Positions 35,196-44,634 of a stretch of 64,000 nucleotides of DNA are shown here, in pieces. The stretch spans positions 1-64,000 of the forward strand of contig NZ_RQHT01000003.1 of NCBI RefSeq assembly GCF_004770905.1. The letters are read 5' to 3'. The stretch comes from Leptospira bandrabouensis. Its GTDB lineage: Bacteria; Spirochaetota; Leptospiria; Leptospirales; Leptospiraceae. A program made the translations under genes and the position numbers. Under the pieces are notes generated by a model. It saw only the letters and a program-made list of their open reading frames with translations. It made no database searches and was not told where the DNA came from. Within the stretch, counting starts at the first letter, position 1. The number at the start of each line of letters is the position of its first letter.

Positions 35196-36524
35196 TTAAA
35201 ATGATTTTGAATATCCTAAGCTAACATAGAATAAATGAGATGGAATCTTTTGTAAAGTGTAAGATTCTCTTAGCCAGGTTTTTGCCAGCGCATCGGTGAG
35301 GGAATTTCCTGTATTTAGCTGTTCGATTGAGTTTAGGATTGAGGTGTTGTACGCACCATAAATACGTGAAGGATTGGTTACTTTTCCATCTTCCGAGCTT
35401 CGGTTCCAATTTGCTTTATTGGGATCTCCACCGGCATACCCATAATAATTATTTGTATCCCAAAGATAGAGGTCGGGACGGAATACATGGGCAAGTTTGA
35501 TAAAAAAGTCCCCAAAGAAAAAAGAAGTTGAGGTTGTAATATCTTGGATTCCGTTTCGATTATCAACGGCATTGTTACTCATGGCGTAACCTAAATTGAA
35601 ATGAGGCATAATTCTAAAAAATTCTTCTTCGCGAAAAGTATAAGAGGCACTTAACGAAAGATAATTTTTACCCGCAAGGAGTCCCCCATTCTCAGTAGAA
35701 TATTGTGTGTAATAAGAGATAGTAGGTTTCAAAATTTTTAAAACGGGGAGTTTCCATTGCACAAAGTATTCGTGCCAAACAAGTCTTGTGATGGCATCTG
35801 GATTATTCGCATTTAGTTTGTTATTTGGTCCTCCTGAAACATAAGGATTTTCTTTTTGTGTGCTAGGAGAAAGCAGAGAGCTTGGTGTTTTTTGGAATGT
35901 ATTGTAAAACCAAATTCCTACCGCAAAATCACCAAAACGACTGGGATCAAAATGGTAACTCATGGAAAAAAACATTCCATCGGATCTTTTGTTCCCGTTT
36001 GGTTCTTTTTTGGGGCCATAACCTCCATTCGGGCTATAACCTATACAAGGATCAGATCCTTCCCCACCGTTTGAGATTCTTTCTTGGACGGAACGAACAC
36101 ATGGGTCTTGGCCATAAGGATCATAAAATTTTCCCTCTTCTCCCAGATAAGAAGGGCCAACTCCGCCAGGTTTGGACTGGAAAATTCGTTTATCTGAGTC
36201 CCTATCGTCTCTGTTTGTTAGTTGAAAGTTTCCAAAAAGAGACCATTGGAATTTTTTCTCTGGCGACCAAATATTGATACTTGGTTGGAGAGCCGGGGCA
36301 TAAGTAAAACTTTGGTAGGTGGCCCCATTCCTTCTGTTTTCGGCTTCCCCTGCAAAAGAGTTCCCACGCCATAAAAAGTCCGATACAATTTCTGTATTGG
36401 TTTCAATAAGGAGAGGTTTAGTTTCGTTGGAAATAGGTTCCGATCGAAGAGGAAAAAAAACAATACAATTCAGAAATAGAAAGCTATAGATTTTGCTTTG
36501 CAAAGATAGATTGGAATGTTTCAC
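35196..36524 (-). CDS. Putative outer-membrane porin-like protein
   Basis: A 442-residue exported protein. I chose GTG 36524 because an excellent Shine-Dalgarno (GGAGGAAGAAGG) lies 4 bases before it and a signal peptide follows (VKHSNLSLQSKIYSFLFLNC ending near LRSEP). The mature part has many short amphipathic strands with Tyr, Trp and Asn (YFVQWKLPVLKILKPTISYY; NYLSLSASYTFREEEFFRI) and ends with aromatic Phe, as outer-membrane barrels do. The first 41 bases overlap the 3' end of the upstream gene, so translation is probably coupled. The family is not recognised. Confidence 0.7.
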   Translation of the reverse strand: MKHSNLSLQSKIYSFLFLNCIVFFPLRSEPISNETKPLLIETNTEIVSDFLWRGNSFAGEAENRRNGATYQSFTYAPALQPSINIWSPEKKFQWSLFGNFQLTNRDDRDSDKRIFQSKPGGVGPSYLGEEGKFYDPYGQDPCVRSVQERISNGGEGSDPCIGYSPNGGYGPKKEPNGNKRSDGMFFSMSYHFDPSRFGDFAVGIWFYNTFQKTPSSLLSPSTQKENPYVSGGPNNKLNANNPDAITRLVWHEYFVQWKLPVLKILKPTISYYTQYSTENGGLLAGKNYLSLSASYTFREEEFFRIMPHFNLGYAMSNNAVDNRNGIQDITTSTSFFFGDFFIKLAHVFRPDLYLWDTNNYYGYAGGDPNKANWNRSSEDGKVTNPSRIYGAYNTSILNSIEQLNTGNSLTDALAKTWLRESYTLQKIPSHLFYVSLGYSKSF

Positions 36525-37509
36525 GAAACCTTCTTCCTCCTTCTTTTCGAATCGGATCACGTAACAAAGTTTCCGAATTTCCATGGGAAGTCAGAACTAC
36601 CTTATATTCATTTTTGTATAAGTATACATGTGCATACTGTGCAAAGGCTTCTGCATAGGTATCATCTGCATTTGTAGCTGCATATAACGAGACAAACCCA
36701 GTATTAGTTAGTTTTTTATAAATGAGTTTGCCATCAGGAAATAAAAAAAGGGTAGGAGATCTTTGGTAAAATTTGATTTTGTTTCTTTCGGTAAAAAAAG
36801 TGGCTTCATACGGGGAATAGGTTTCTGACCACCAGATTCCATCGTAGAGAGGAAATTTTCTAAAATCTCTATGGGTTTCCGAAAAATCAGGTGCCTGTCC
36901 TTGGACGATGGATACAATATGACCTAATTCGTGTAAGATGATGAAACGTAATGTTATTAGTTTGGAATTCGAATCATCTAAGTGGACTTGGATGGAATGT
37001 TCCTTAGAAGTTAAAAAGGCTGTAGCTTCTTTTTTTGTTGCCCAGTCATTACAGCCATCCATTAGTAAATTTGAATCCAAAAAAATAATGCCACCAATAG
37101 GTTTTCCTTCGTCATTTCTCACAATGCCTGTAAGTCCCGTAGAACCTAGGTCGGTGACAAAATATATTCCATACACAAGAGAGTTGGTAAGTGCATTTAA
37201 TTCTTTTGGCATGGATCGGAAAATTTGGTTTAAATCAACTTTCCAAGGGGATAAATCCTTTGTGGGTTTGGGTATGTCTGTGATTTCATCGATGGCATTG
37301 ATTGCAATGAGTGTGTCTAGTCGTTTGGAATCCAAAGGATAAACTCTTGTATTCCAGGTTTCTTTTAAAGGAGGAAGGTTTGTCGACTTTAATCCCACAT
37401 TCTCTTTAGCCCAATGTGCGTAAGGATTTTCAGGAAGGGAAAAGGAAGTAGGTGTGCAGAGCCAAAAAAGGAAAGGAAATAGGGATATGAGGTAAGGATT
37501 CGATCGCAT
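36484..37509 (-). CDS. Secreted HExxH metallopeptidase-like protein
   Basis: A 341-residue exported protein with an N-terminal signal (LISLFPFLFWLCTPTSFS). It has a zinc-protease motif HELGH at 193-197 (IILHELGHIVSIVQ), followed further on by DDTYAEAFAQYAHVYL, whose Glu could be the third ligand, and a Trp/Tyr-rich segment (YDGIWWSETYSPYEA). I do not recognise a named peptidase family, and the substrate is unknown. The 3' end overlaps the porin-like gene by 41 bases. It diverges from the small gene at 37529 with a short shared upstream region. Confidence 0.65.
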   Translation of the reverse strand: MRSNPYLISLFPFLFWLCTPTSFSLPENPYAHWAKENVGLKSTNLPPLKETWNTRVYPLDSKRLDTLIAINAIDEITDIPKPTKDLSPWKVDLNQIFRSMPKELNALTNSLVYGIYFVTDLGSTGLTGIVRNDEGKPIGGIIFLDSNLLMDGCNDWATKKEATAFLTSKEHSIQVHLDDSNSKLITLRFIILHELGHIVSIVQGQAPDFSETHRDFRKFPLYDGIWWSETYSPYEATFFTERNKIKFYQRSPTLFLFPDGKLIYKKLTNTGFVSLYAATNADDTYAEAFAQYAHVYLYKNEYKVVLTSHGNSETLLRDPIRKEGGRRFRETFQSIFAKQNL

Positions 37510-37528
37510 TTGCCGATTGTATTTCTAT

Positions 37529-37870
37529 ATGAAAGGATTTGTTGGTCTATGCTTTTTTTTACCAGGAATCCTTTTTGCCGAAATCAACCCGTGGAATTTA
37601 CGACCCGATGTTCGGATTTTAACTAGAAAAGAAGTGTCACATATTGTAATGGAAAGGAGGCCTGACCATTACCGAGTGACTCTCATCATTTCTGAACGAT
37701 TTCCCTACAATTATAAAGCTTTGTCCCACCCCTTTTTCTTCCGAATGGAAGATGAGAAAAAAGCATTCGAACTTGCGAATCAAATGGACAAGTATTTGGA
37801 TTCCGGAAAACCTTTCACCATTACCTTGAATGGATCAGAGATTCAAACTTTGGTATGGGGAGAACCCTGA
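37529..37870 (+). CDS. Small exported protein of unknown function
   Basis: A 113-residue protein with signal peptide MKGFVGLCFFLPGILFA. The body contains ERRPDHYRVTLIISERFPY and ends with ITLNGSEIQTLVWGEP; no known domain is recognised. ATG 37529 is preferred over TTG 37517 because it begins the signal peptide directly. The stop is followed without a gap by the TTG of the phosphatase gene, so the two are cotranscribed. Confidence 0.6.
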   Translation: MKGFVGLCFFLPGILFAEINPWNLRPDVRILTRKEVSHIVMERRPDHYRVTLIISERFPYNYKALSHPFFFRMEDEKKAFELANQMDKYLDSGKPFTITLNGSEIQTLVWGEP

Positions 37871-39238
37871 TTGACACGTTCCTTTTATTTATACTTTAAA
37901 GAAATCTTTCGAAAACCAACGAAATCAGAATGGGAAATTTTAAAGTTAGTAGAAGCCCGTTATGATAAAGAGTATACCTATTATATTTTTATCACTCACC
38001 TTATAGTTTACTCTTTACTAATAGCCCCACCGTTTTCTGAAATTAAATTACAGATTCTGCCTTATTTGCTTGGTGTAACAATTGCTAGGCTAATTTTACT
38101 TTTGCAATTTTATACAAAAAGTATGCCCATCCAAAGAGTGATTTACTTTAGCGGGTTTATAGGTGATGGCTTAGTTTATATAGTTTTTATGATAGGTATC
38201 CATTCTTTCCCATCCATTGGAAGTTTTTACTTATTGAATGCATATCTCATGTCCTTTATTTTTCCAATTCTTTTGTATAGCACAAGGCTTGATCCCAAGG
38301 CATGTATTTTGAGTGCTTCTTATTTTTCTATATTACATATCATTTATATTTGTAATTTACCTTCTTCTGTTTCCGATCAATTTTCTTTTTTTAGTAAATA
38401 CTTTCTGATTTTAGTGTATTGGGGAAGTGCTGCTCTTGGAACGGTTTTTGTTTTAAACAAACGAAAAGACACAACAGACATGTACAATCTTTCGGAAGAA
38501 AGAAGGTTTATGTTACATGAATTGGAACTGGCAAAAAAAGTACAAGATGCACTCTTTCCAGGGAATATCAAAATTCCGAGTTTAGCTTTTACCTATTATC
38601 GAAAAAGTCCCAATGTCATTGGTGGTGACTTCTTTGATTTTGTACAACTTAGGGAAGGAAACGTAGGAGTTTTTTTAACGGACGTGGCAGGTCATGGGAT
38701 TTCTTCTGCGATGGTGGCCTCCATCATGAAGGTCCTTGTTTCTACCATTCCCTATCGTTTTAAAACAGCCCCAGCCAAACTCATGGACTATTTAGATGAT
38801 CGTTTGGCTCACGATTTAAACAAATACCATGCCTCCGCCATTTATTTATTTTTTGATTTTATCGAAAAAAAACTAACCCTCGGAAATGCAGGTCATCCTT
38901 ATTTGATATTGGCGCACAAAGGGGAAGACTTTCAAGAGTTAGAAACGCAAGGTGCGATCCTAGGTTTTAATATTAAAATTCCTCCCATTGCGGAAAAAAC
39001 AATATCGATCTCACCGGGGGATCGATTTTTTATTTATACTGACGGACTGATTGAATCCACAGATTCGGAAGGAAATTCTTTGGGAACGGAAGGCCTTCTT
39101 GCCCTTCTCAATCGACATAGACAAAGTGCAAACATCAAGGAATTGGAACTTAATTTACTCACAGAATTGAAAACCTACTATGGACTTGATAGTTTTTCTG
39201 ATGACACTATGTTTCTTATATTGGAAGTAGAAGAATAA
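37871..39238 (+). CDS. Membrane SpoIIE/RsbU-type PP2C phosphatase
   Basis: A 455-residue protein with about six membrane helices (residues 45-200), a short coiled linker (MLHELELAKKVQDALFP, the typical RsbU lead-in) and a C-terminal PP2C-type serine phosphatase domain. The metal-binding aspartates are in GGDFFDF, TDVAGHG, FIYTDGLIE and DDTMFLI. Such enzymes dephosphorylate STAS proteins such as the one at 8171, releasing alternative sigma factors or other targets; that pairing is inferred. It starts with TTG immediately after the stop of the previous gene. Confidence 0.88.
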   Translation: MTRSFYLYFKEIFRKPTKSEWEILKLVEARYDKEYTYYIFITHLIVYSLLIAPPFSEIKLQILPYLLGVTIARLILLLQFYTKSMPIQRVIYFSGFIGDGLVYIVFMIGIHSFPSIGSFYLLNAYLMSFIFPILLYSTRLDPKACILSASYFSILHIIYICNLPSSVSDQFSFFSKYFLILVYWGSAALGTVFVLNKRKDTTDMYNLSEERRFMLHELELAKKVQDALFPGNIKIPSLAFTYYRKSPNVIGGDFFDFVQLREGNVGVFLTDVAGHGISSAMVASIMKVLVSTIPYRFKTAPAKLMDYLDDRLAHDLNKYHASAIYLFFDFIEKKLTLGNAGHPYLILAHKGEDFQELETQGAILGFNIKIPPIAEKTISISPGDRFFIYTDGLIESTDSEGNSLGTEGLLALLNRHRQSANIKELELNLLTELKTYYGLDSFSDDTMFLILEVEE

Positions 39239-39249
39239 GGAGAATTCAT

Positions 39250-40020
39250 TTGTCTTTTTTAGATATTCAAATTAAATCCAATTTTGCTCTTGTTACCATC
39301 AAAAGGCCAGAAGCCCTTAATGCACTGAACGACGTAGTGATCACCCAAATTGGTGAGATGGTGGAAGAATTGGAATCCAATCCAGCAGTGCGAGGGTTCG
39401 TTCTTACCGGTGAAGGAAAAGCTTTCGTTGCAGGAGCAGACATTGCTAAAATGAAAGAGTTCAATGTCCGTGAAGGGCAGGCTTTCTCTGAACTTGGACA
39501 AACTGTTTTTCGAAAAATGGAGTTATCAAATCTAATTTCTATCGCTGCCATCAATGGATTTTGTTTGGGTGGGGGTATGGAATTGGCTATGGCATGTGAT
39601 ATTCGTTATGCGGTAGCTTCTGCTAAATTAGGTTTACCTGAAGTGACACTTGGTTTGTTACCTGGATTTGGTGGGTCCCAAAGACTTCCTAGACTCATTG
39701 GAGTGGGAAGAGCCACTGAAATGATTTTATCAGGGGATATGATTTCTGCCGAAGAAGGATACAGACTCGGCCTGATCAATAAGGTTGTCGATCCCGCTGA
39801 GTTACTAAATGAATCCGAAAAAACACTTTCTACTATTTTATCTCGTGGACCTAACGCAATTAAGGCGGCAAAAACTGCCATTCGTCAAGGTTTAGAAACC
39901 AATATGGAACGTGGTTTGGAATGGGAAAAACAACTTTTTGGTGGAAGGTTTGCTGATGAAGAAACCAAAGAAGGCCTTTCCGCTTTCCTCGAAAAAAGGA
40001 AACCAAATTTCAAAGGTTAA
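39250..40020 (+). CDS. Enoyl-CoA hydratase
   Basis: A crotonase-fold enzyme of 256 residues that hydrates trans-2-enoyl-CoA in fatty acid beta-oxidation. The oxyanion and catalytic regions are intact: AFVAGADIAKMKE, NGFCLGGGMELAMACD (first catalytic Glu) and GLPEVTLGLLPGFGGSQRL (second Glu). It starts with TTG preceded by AAGGAG at good spacing. It lies 11 bases after the phosphatase gene. Leptospires live on long-chain fatty acids, so beta-oxidation is a likely role, though the substrate range is not defined by sequence. Confidence 0.93.
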   Translation: MSFLDIQIKSNFALVTIKRPEALNALNDVVITQIGEMVEELESNPAVRGFVLTGEGKAFVAGADIAKMKEFNVREGQAFSELGQTVFRKMELSNLISIAAINGFCLGGGMELAMACDIRYAVASAKLGLPEVTLGLLPGFGGSQRLPRLIGVGRATEMILSGDMISAEEGYRLGLINKVVDPAELLNESEKTLSTILSRGPNAIKAAKTAIRQGLETNMERGLEWEKQLFGGRFADEETKEGLSAFLEKRKPNFKG

Positions 40021-40023
40021 TCT

Positions 40024-40488
40024 ATGAAAACGCGGATTGGAATTCTACTTGTTTTACTTAGTCTATCTGTTTGTAAACAGGCAGAATCCTTTCCGTCGCA
40101 AACGAACACTCCCGAGGTTCTTTTTGGGAGTGTGGCTGATCGTATATTAAAATTAGAAATTGCCAATACTCCTTCGACAAGAGCGACAGGACTTATGTAT
40201 CGCACGAAACTCGGAGAAGATGAAGGAATGTTATTTGTTTTTCCTCGTCCTGATTATTTAAGTTTTTGGATGAAGAATACCCTTATCCCTTTGTCGATTG
40301 GTTATTTTTCAGAAGATATGCGACTTTTAGAATCATTCGATATGAAACCCAACCAAACCGAAGAAGTATATAATGCAAGAAAACCGGCGATGTACGCATT
40401 GGAAGTCAACCAAGGTTGGTTCGCCAAACATAAAATTGGAAAAGATGCTGTCCTTACTTTGGAAAGAAAGGTGAGCGCCCGCGACTAA
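40024..40488 (+). CDS. DUF192 family lipoprotein
   Basis: A 154-residue secreted protein. The signal LVLLSLSVC suggests lipidation at Cys17. The DUF192 core is clear: IANTPSTRATGLMYRTKLGEDEGM (the RxxGLMxR pattern), then FVFPRPDYLSFWMKNTLIPLSI, and YALEVNQGWFAKHKI. The fold is known but the function is not. It begins 3 bases after the enoyl-CoA hydratase stop. Confidence 0.9.
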   Translation: MKTRIGILLVLLSLSVCKQAESFPSQTNTPEVLFGSVADRILKLEIANTPSTRATGLMYRTKLGEDEGMLFVFPRPDYLSFWMKNTLIPLSIGYFSEDMRLLESFDMKPNQTEEVYNARKPAMYALEVNQGWFAKHKIGKDAVLTLERKVSARD

Positions 40489-40540
40489 ATTTTCTCTTTT
40501 TACTTGAATCTATTTCTGAGGTTCCTTACCATCCTTTAGC

Positions 40541-43054
40541 ATGGTTGTCAACAATCCTCGTTTAATTACCCTTTTATCTGAAGAACAAAAAGCCGACTTG
40601 GCTTCGATGGAAAAACAATTTGCCCACCATTTGGAATATACCATTGGCAAAAACAGATTTAACCTGAAAAACGAAGATATCTACAAAGCACTCGGACATA
40701 CCATCAGAGACTTTTTAATCGATCGACTGAATGTCACACATGAACGTTATAGGAATGAAAATCCCAAACGTGTGTTTTATTTTTCTTTAGAATTTTTAAT
40801 GGGTCGCACTCTCATGAATGCCCTCATCAATCTTGGGTTATACGAAACAATCCAAGTGATGCTTCGAGGAATTGGTTTTGAACTCACAGATGTTTTAGAA
40901 TTTGAAACCGATGCGGGACTTGGGAACGGCGGCCTTGGTAGGCTCGCTGCTTGTTTTTTAGATTCTATGGCCACTCTGAATGTTCCAGGATTTGGCTATG
41001 GAATCCGTTATGATTATGGAATTTTTAACCAAATCATCGCCAATGGAAGCCAATTGGAAATGCCTGACCACTGGGATGCCGACGGGGTTCCTTATGAAGT
41101 AGTGCGTTCTGATATTTCCTTTTCAGTTGGTTTTTTTGGTCATACAGAAACTAGGGTTTCTGGGAAAGGAAAAATCCAACACGATTGGGTCCCCGATGAA
41201 ACGGTTCTTGCTTCTGCACATGATTATCCAATTCCTGGATTTAACACAAGTACGGTGAACTATCTAAGGCTTTGGGCTGCTAAGTCTTCAGAAGAATTTA
41301 ATTTAGATTATTTTAACCACGGCGATTATATGAAAGCCGTACAAGATAAATCCATTTCCGAAAATATTTCCAAAGTATTGTATCCCAATGACACCACCGA
41401 ACAAGGAAAGGTGCTAAGACTCAAACAACAATATTTTATGGTCTGTGCCTCTCTCCAAGATATTTTAACTCAATATCGTGAATCGACTCAAAATCTGAAA
41501 GAACTTCCAAACTATATTGCTATCCAATTGAATGATACTCATCCAAGCATCGGGATTGCAGAACTGATGCGAATTTTTCTAGATAATGAAGAGATGGATT
41601 GGGAGCCAGCTTGGGAGATTGTCACAAAAGTTTTTTCTTATACCAACCATACGGTTTTGCCAGAGGCTTTGGAAACATGGCGAGTGGAACTTTTTGAAAA
41701 ACTTTTACCAAGGCATTTAGAAATCATCTATGAAATCAACCATAGGTTTTTATCTGAAGTTCGAAACAAAGGGATTTTATCTGATGAGGAAATCCAAAGA
41801 GTAAGTATCATTGAAGAAGGAAAGGAAAAACGGATTCGTATGGCAAACTTAGCTGTCATTGGATCTTATCGTGTGAATGGAGTTGCGGAGTTACATTCGG
41901 AACTCATTAAAAAAACCATTTTTCAAGCCTTTACGAAAGTATTCCCAGAAAAATTTAATAACAAAACCAATGGAATCACTCCTCGTCGATGGTTACTACA
42001 ATCAAACCCAAGTTTGGCGAACCTGATTTCTAAACGAATCGGAAACGAGTTTACAACAGATTTATACAATTTAAAAAAACTGGAAACATTTGTGGATGAT
42101 TCCGACTTCCATAATGATTGGAGAGCTGTCAAACAAACTGCTAAAGACGAATTGGCCAAACTCATCAAAAGTGAAACAGGAATTACTATCGATTCGAAAT
42201 CGCTAATCGATGTACAAATCAAACGTTTTCATGAATACAAACGCCAACTACTCAATATCTTGCGAGTGATTGCATTGTATAGACGGATCAAAGAAAATCC
42301 ATCTCGTGAAATGACACCACGGACTGTGATCTTTGGTGGTAAGGCCGCCCCTGGTTATTATATGGCCAAACTCATCATTAAACTCATTAACAATGTGGCA
42401 TGGGTCATCAATCGCGATCCTGATGTGGCTGATCGATTGAAAGTAGTATTTTTACCCAACTATCGTGTGAGCCTTGCCGAAAAAATTATCCCAGGTAGTG
42501 ATCTTTCTGAACAAATTTCCACAGCGGGTACAGAAGCATCCGGAACTAGTAACATGAAATTTATGTTAAACGGTGCTTTGACAATCGGAACCTTGGACGG
42601 TGCCAATGTGGAAATTCTCGAAGAAGTGGGACCAGAAAATATTTATATCTTTGGCCTTCATACAGAAGAAGTATTTCGTCTGAAAGAAGCCGGATACCAA
42701 CCAGCCGATTACATTCAAAAAAATGATGAACTGCATCGGGTGCTTCTCATGATCCGTGAGAATTTTTTCTCAATGGGTGAACCGGGAATTTTTGGCCCTA
42801 TTTATGATAGTTTGTATTATACTGACAATTATCTCCTCATGGCTGATTTTGATGCTTATGACAAAACCCAAAACTTGGTAGCAAGAGATTATTTGGACCA
42901 AACTACTTGGACCAAAAAATCTATTTTGAATGTGGCCAGGTCAGGGAAATTTTCTTCTGACAGGACGATCCGGGAGTATGCGAAGGACATTTGGAAGGTT
43001 CCTCTCCTTGACACAGTTCCTCCAAAAACGATCTATAAATTGCCACAAAACTGA
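40541..43054 (+). CDS. glgP: Glycogen/starch/alpha-glucan phosphorylase
   Basis: Releases glucose-1-phosphate from alpha-1,4-glucans with PLP as cofactor. The 837-residue length is normal for the GT35 family. Conserved parts include FYFSLEFLMGR, ETDAGLGNGGLGRLAACFLDS, the IQLNDTHPSIGIAELMRIF block, and the PLP site SGTSNMKFMLNGALTIG with Lys673. It stands after a 52-base gap with no obvious terminator and is followed by a receiver gene. No other glycogen gene is next to it. Confidence 0.97.
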   Translation: MVVNNPRLITLLSEEQKADLASMEKQFAHHLEYTIGKNRFNLKNEDIYKALGHTIRDFLIDRLNVTHERYRNENPKRVFYFSLEFLMGRTLMNALINLGLYETIQVMLRGIGFELTDVLEFETDAGLGNGGLGRLAACFLDSMATLNVPGFGYGIRYDYGIFNQIIANGSQLEMPDHWDADGVPYEVVRSDISFSVGFFGHTETRVSGKGKIQHDWVPDETVLASAHDYPIPGFNTSTVNYLRLWAAKSSEEFNLDYFNHGDYMKAVQDKSISENISKVLYPNDTTEQGKVLRLKQQYFMVCASLQDILTQYRESTQNLKELPNYIAIQLNDTHPSIGIAELMRIFLDNEEMDWEPAWEIVTKVFSYTNHTVLPEALETWRVELFEKLLPRHLEIIYEINHRFLSEVRNKGILSDEEIQRVSIIEEGKEKRIRMANLAVIGSYRVNGVAELHSELIKKTIFQAFTKVFPEKFNNKTNGITPRRWLLQSNPSLANLISKRIGNEFTTDLYNLKKLETFVDDSDFHNDWRAVKQTAKDELAKLIKSETGITIDSKSLIDVQIKRFHEYKRQLLNILRVIALYRRIKENPSREMTPRTVIFGGKAAPGYYMAKLIIKLINNVAWVINRDPDVADRLKVVFLPNYRVSLAEKIIPGSDLSEQISTAGTEASGTSNMKFMLNGALTIGTLDGANVEILEEVGPENIYIFGLHTEEVFRLKEAGYQPADYIQKNDELHRVLLMIRENFFSMGEPGIFGPIYDSLYYTDNYLLMADFDAYDKTQNLVARDYLDQTTWTKKSILNVARSGKFSSDRTIREYAKDIWKVPLLDTVPPKTIYKLPQN

Positions 43055-43103
43055 ATCGACATAAAAGAACCAGAGTTGTATTGTTCCAAGGAAAGGGTCC
43101 CAA

Positions 43104-43574
43104 ATGAGTAAAGGTTATATTATATGTGTCGATGATGAAGTATCGGTATTGGAGACGCTTGCGGAACAACTTCTGGCTCGATTTGGCGAATCCCATATCA
43201 TCGAGACTGCCAGCAGTGCCGAAGAAGCACTTTCCCTTATCGACGAAATCATCAGTAGCAACGACATTGTTGAGTTGATTGTTTCTGACCAAGTGATGCC
43301 TGGAATGAAAGGGGATCGGTTTTTGGAACAGGTGCACCACCGCCTTCCCGATGCGATCAAAATCCTTCTGACTGGTCAGGCAGGACTTGATTCTGCAATT
43401 TATGCCATTAACAACGGGGGACTCAGTCGGTATGTCGAAAAACCTTGGAACATTGACGAACTATCCAAAGACATCAAAGACTTACTGGATAAGTTCCGAC
43501 AAAATTTGGAAAACCAACACCTCATCCAAGCCCTCAATCGTCGCATCATGGAATTGGAATCGGGGCAGCAGTAA
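43104..43574 (+). CDS. Receiver-domain response regulator
   Basis: A 156-residue receiver with a C-terminal helical tail. CVDDE holds the acidic pair (Asp10, Asp11); Asp62 in [12 protein letters not shown] is the phospho-acceptor; LLTGQAG and YVEKPW complete the site. The tail after residue 125 ([19 protein letters not shown]) looks coiled. The RpfG-like VSDQVMPG variant often heads HD-GYP or phosphatase proteins, but here no output domain follows in this frame. GGAAAGGG is the ribosome binding site. Its end overlaps the region where the HEAT-repeat gene must start. Confidence 0.88.
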   Translation: MSKGYIICVDDEVSVLETLAEQLLARFGESHIIETASSAEEALSLIDEIISSNDIVELIVSDQVMPGMKGDRFLEQVHHRLPDAIKILLTGQAGLDSAIYAINNGGLSRYVEKPWNIDELSKDIKDLLDKFRQNLENQHLIQALNRRIMELESGQQ

Positions 43575-43596
43575 AAAAAATCTCCTCTTTATCCTT

Positions 43597-44634
43597 TTGG
43601 TTTTTCTTTCTCTTTCTTCAGTTTGGGGGAAAGAGAAAGATCTCAGTCCAGAACAAATCTCCAAAAAAAAAGAAGTCCTTTCCAAAATGGTTCGTTATGG
43701 AACAAGCCAAGAAAGGAAACAAGCGTTATATGAACTAACTCGTTTTCCCAAAGAAAGTGCTGGTGAACTTTATACACTAGTTGGTGAACAATTAAAAACA
43801 GAAAAAGATATGGGGATGAAAATTGTCCTCTTAAAAACCATTGGTGATTTGGATTTAAAAGAAAACAAAGATACCATCATTGGTCTGTTTGAAGATTCCA
43901 ATGAAGATGTGGCCAAACAAGCTGTCACTTCTGCTAAAAAAATGAAATTAGCAGAAGCAACGAGTCCCTTACTCGAAAAAGTAAAAAAGGAAGATTTCAC
44001 AAAAAATTCCAATTCACTGAGTCTCTACATCAGTGCACTTGGTGAATTGCCAGAGGGGAAAACCGCTGCTCCTTTTTTGGAAACCAAGTTTCGTGAAAAA
44101 TTTAATAATGCAGATATGCGTGGTCAAATCGCTTTGTATTTTGGATCAGTTCTTTATTCTGATGCAGAGTCAGCTCTAATGGAAGTGGCTTTTGATGAAA
44201 TCCAACCTACCACTTTGCGATGTTATTCGATGAATACATTAGGGAAATTAAAATCAGAGACAGCAAAACCAAAGTTATACGAACTTCTTGATTCTCTTAA
44301 AAAAACAGCAGGTAAGTTGGATGCAAAAAAGGCCCAATCCCTAAAAATTTATGCGATTGGCGCTCTTGTGACGATGGGTGACAAAGAAGTATTCCAGGAA
44401 CTAAATGAATTTGCTCGCGATGATGACAGTATGGTGAGATTGCGGGCCATCGAGTTTATGGGAAATTTGAAAGATCCCAAAGCATTAGAATTATTGGAAT
44501 ACAAAAGGGACAGAGACCCAAGTCCGAAAGTACAGAAGGCTGCCAAAAAAGCCATCGACCAAATCAATGGGAAAGAACCGGTTCCCGATGAAGAAAAATC
44601 ACCAGAGGAAAAACCGGAAGAAGAGCCCAAATGA
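43597..44634 (+). CDS. Secreted HEAT-repeat protein, start unresolved
   Basis: A periplasmic repeat protein. From about residue 20 on, pairs of helices recur with HEAT/PBS-lyase pattern (ETIGDLDLKENKDTIIGLFEDSNEDVAKQAV; RLRAIEFMGNLKDPKALELL), ending with an acidic Pro/Glu-rich tail (EEKSPEEKPEEEP). In frame, an ideal signal peptide ([19 protein letters not shown]) begins at about 43570, yet no ATG, GTG or TTG precedes it in frame between 43432 and 43597. TTG 43597 is given as a conservative start but would cut the signal. A non-standard start, an ATG inside the receiver gene (43432), or a frameshift at the A8 run (43573-43580) are the options. Confidence 0.75.
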   Translation: MVFLSLSSVWGKEKDLSPEQISKKKEVLSKMVRYGTSQERKQALYELTRFPKESAGELYTLVGEQLKTEKDMGMKIVLLKTIGDLDLKENKDTIIGLFEDSNEDVAKQAVTSAKKMKLAEATSPLLEKVKKEDFTKNSNSLSLYISALGELPEGKTAAPFLETKFREKFNNADMRGQIALYFGSVLYSDAESALMEVAFDEIQPTTLRCYSMNTLGKLKSETAKPKLYELLDSLKKTAGKLDAKKAQSLKIYAIGALVTMGDKEVFQELNEFARDDDSMVRLRAIEFMGNLKDPKALELLEYKRDRDPSPKVQKAAKKAIDQINGKEPVPDEEKSPEEKPEEEPK

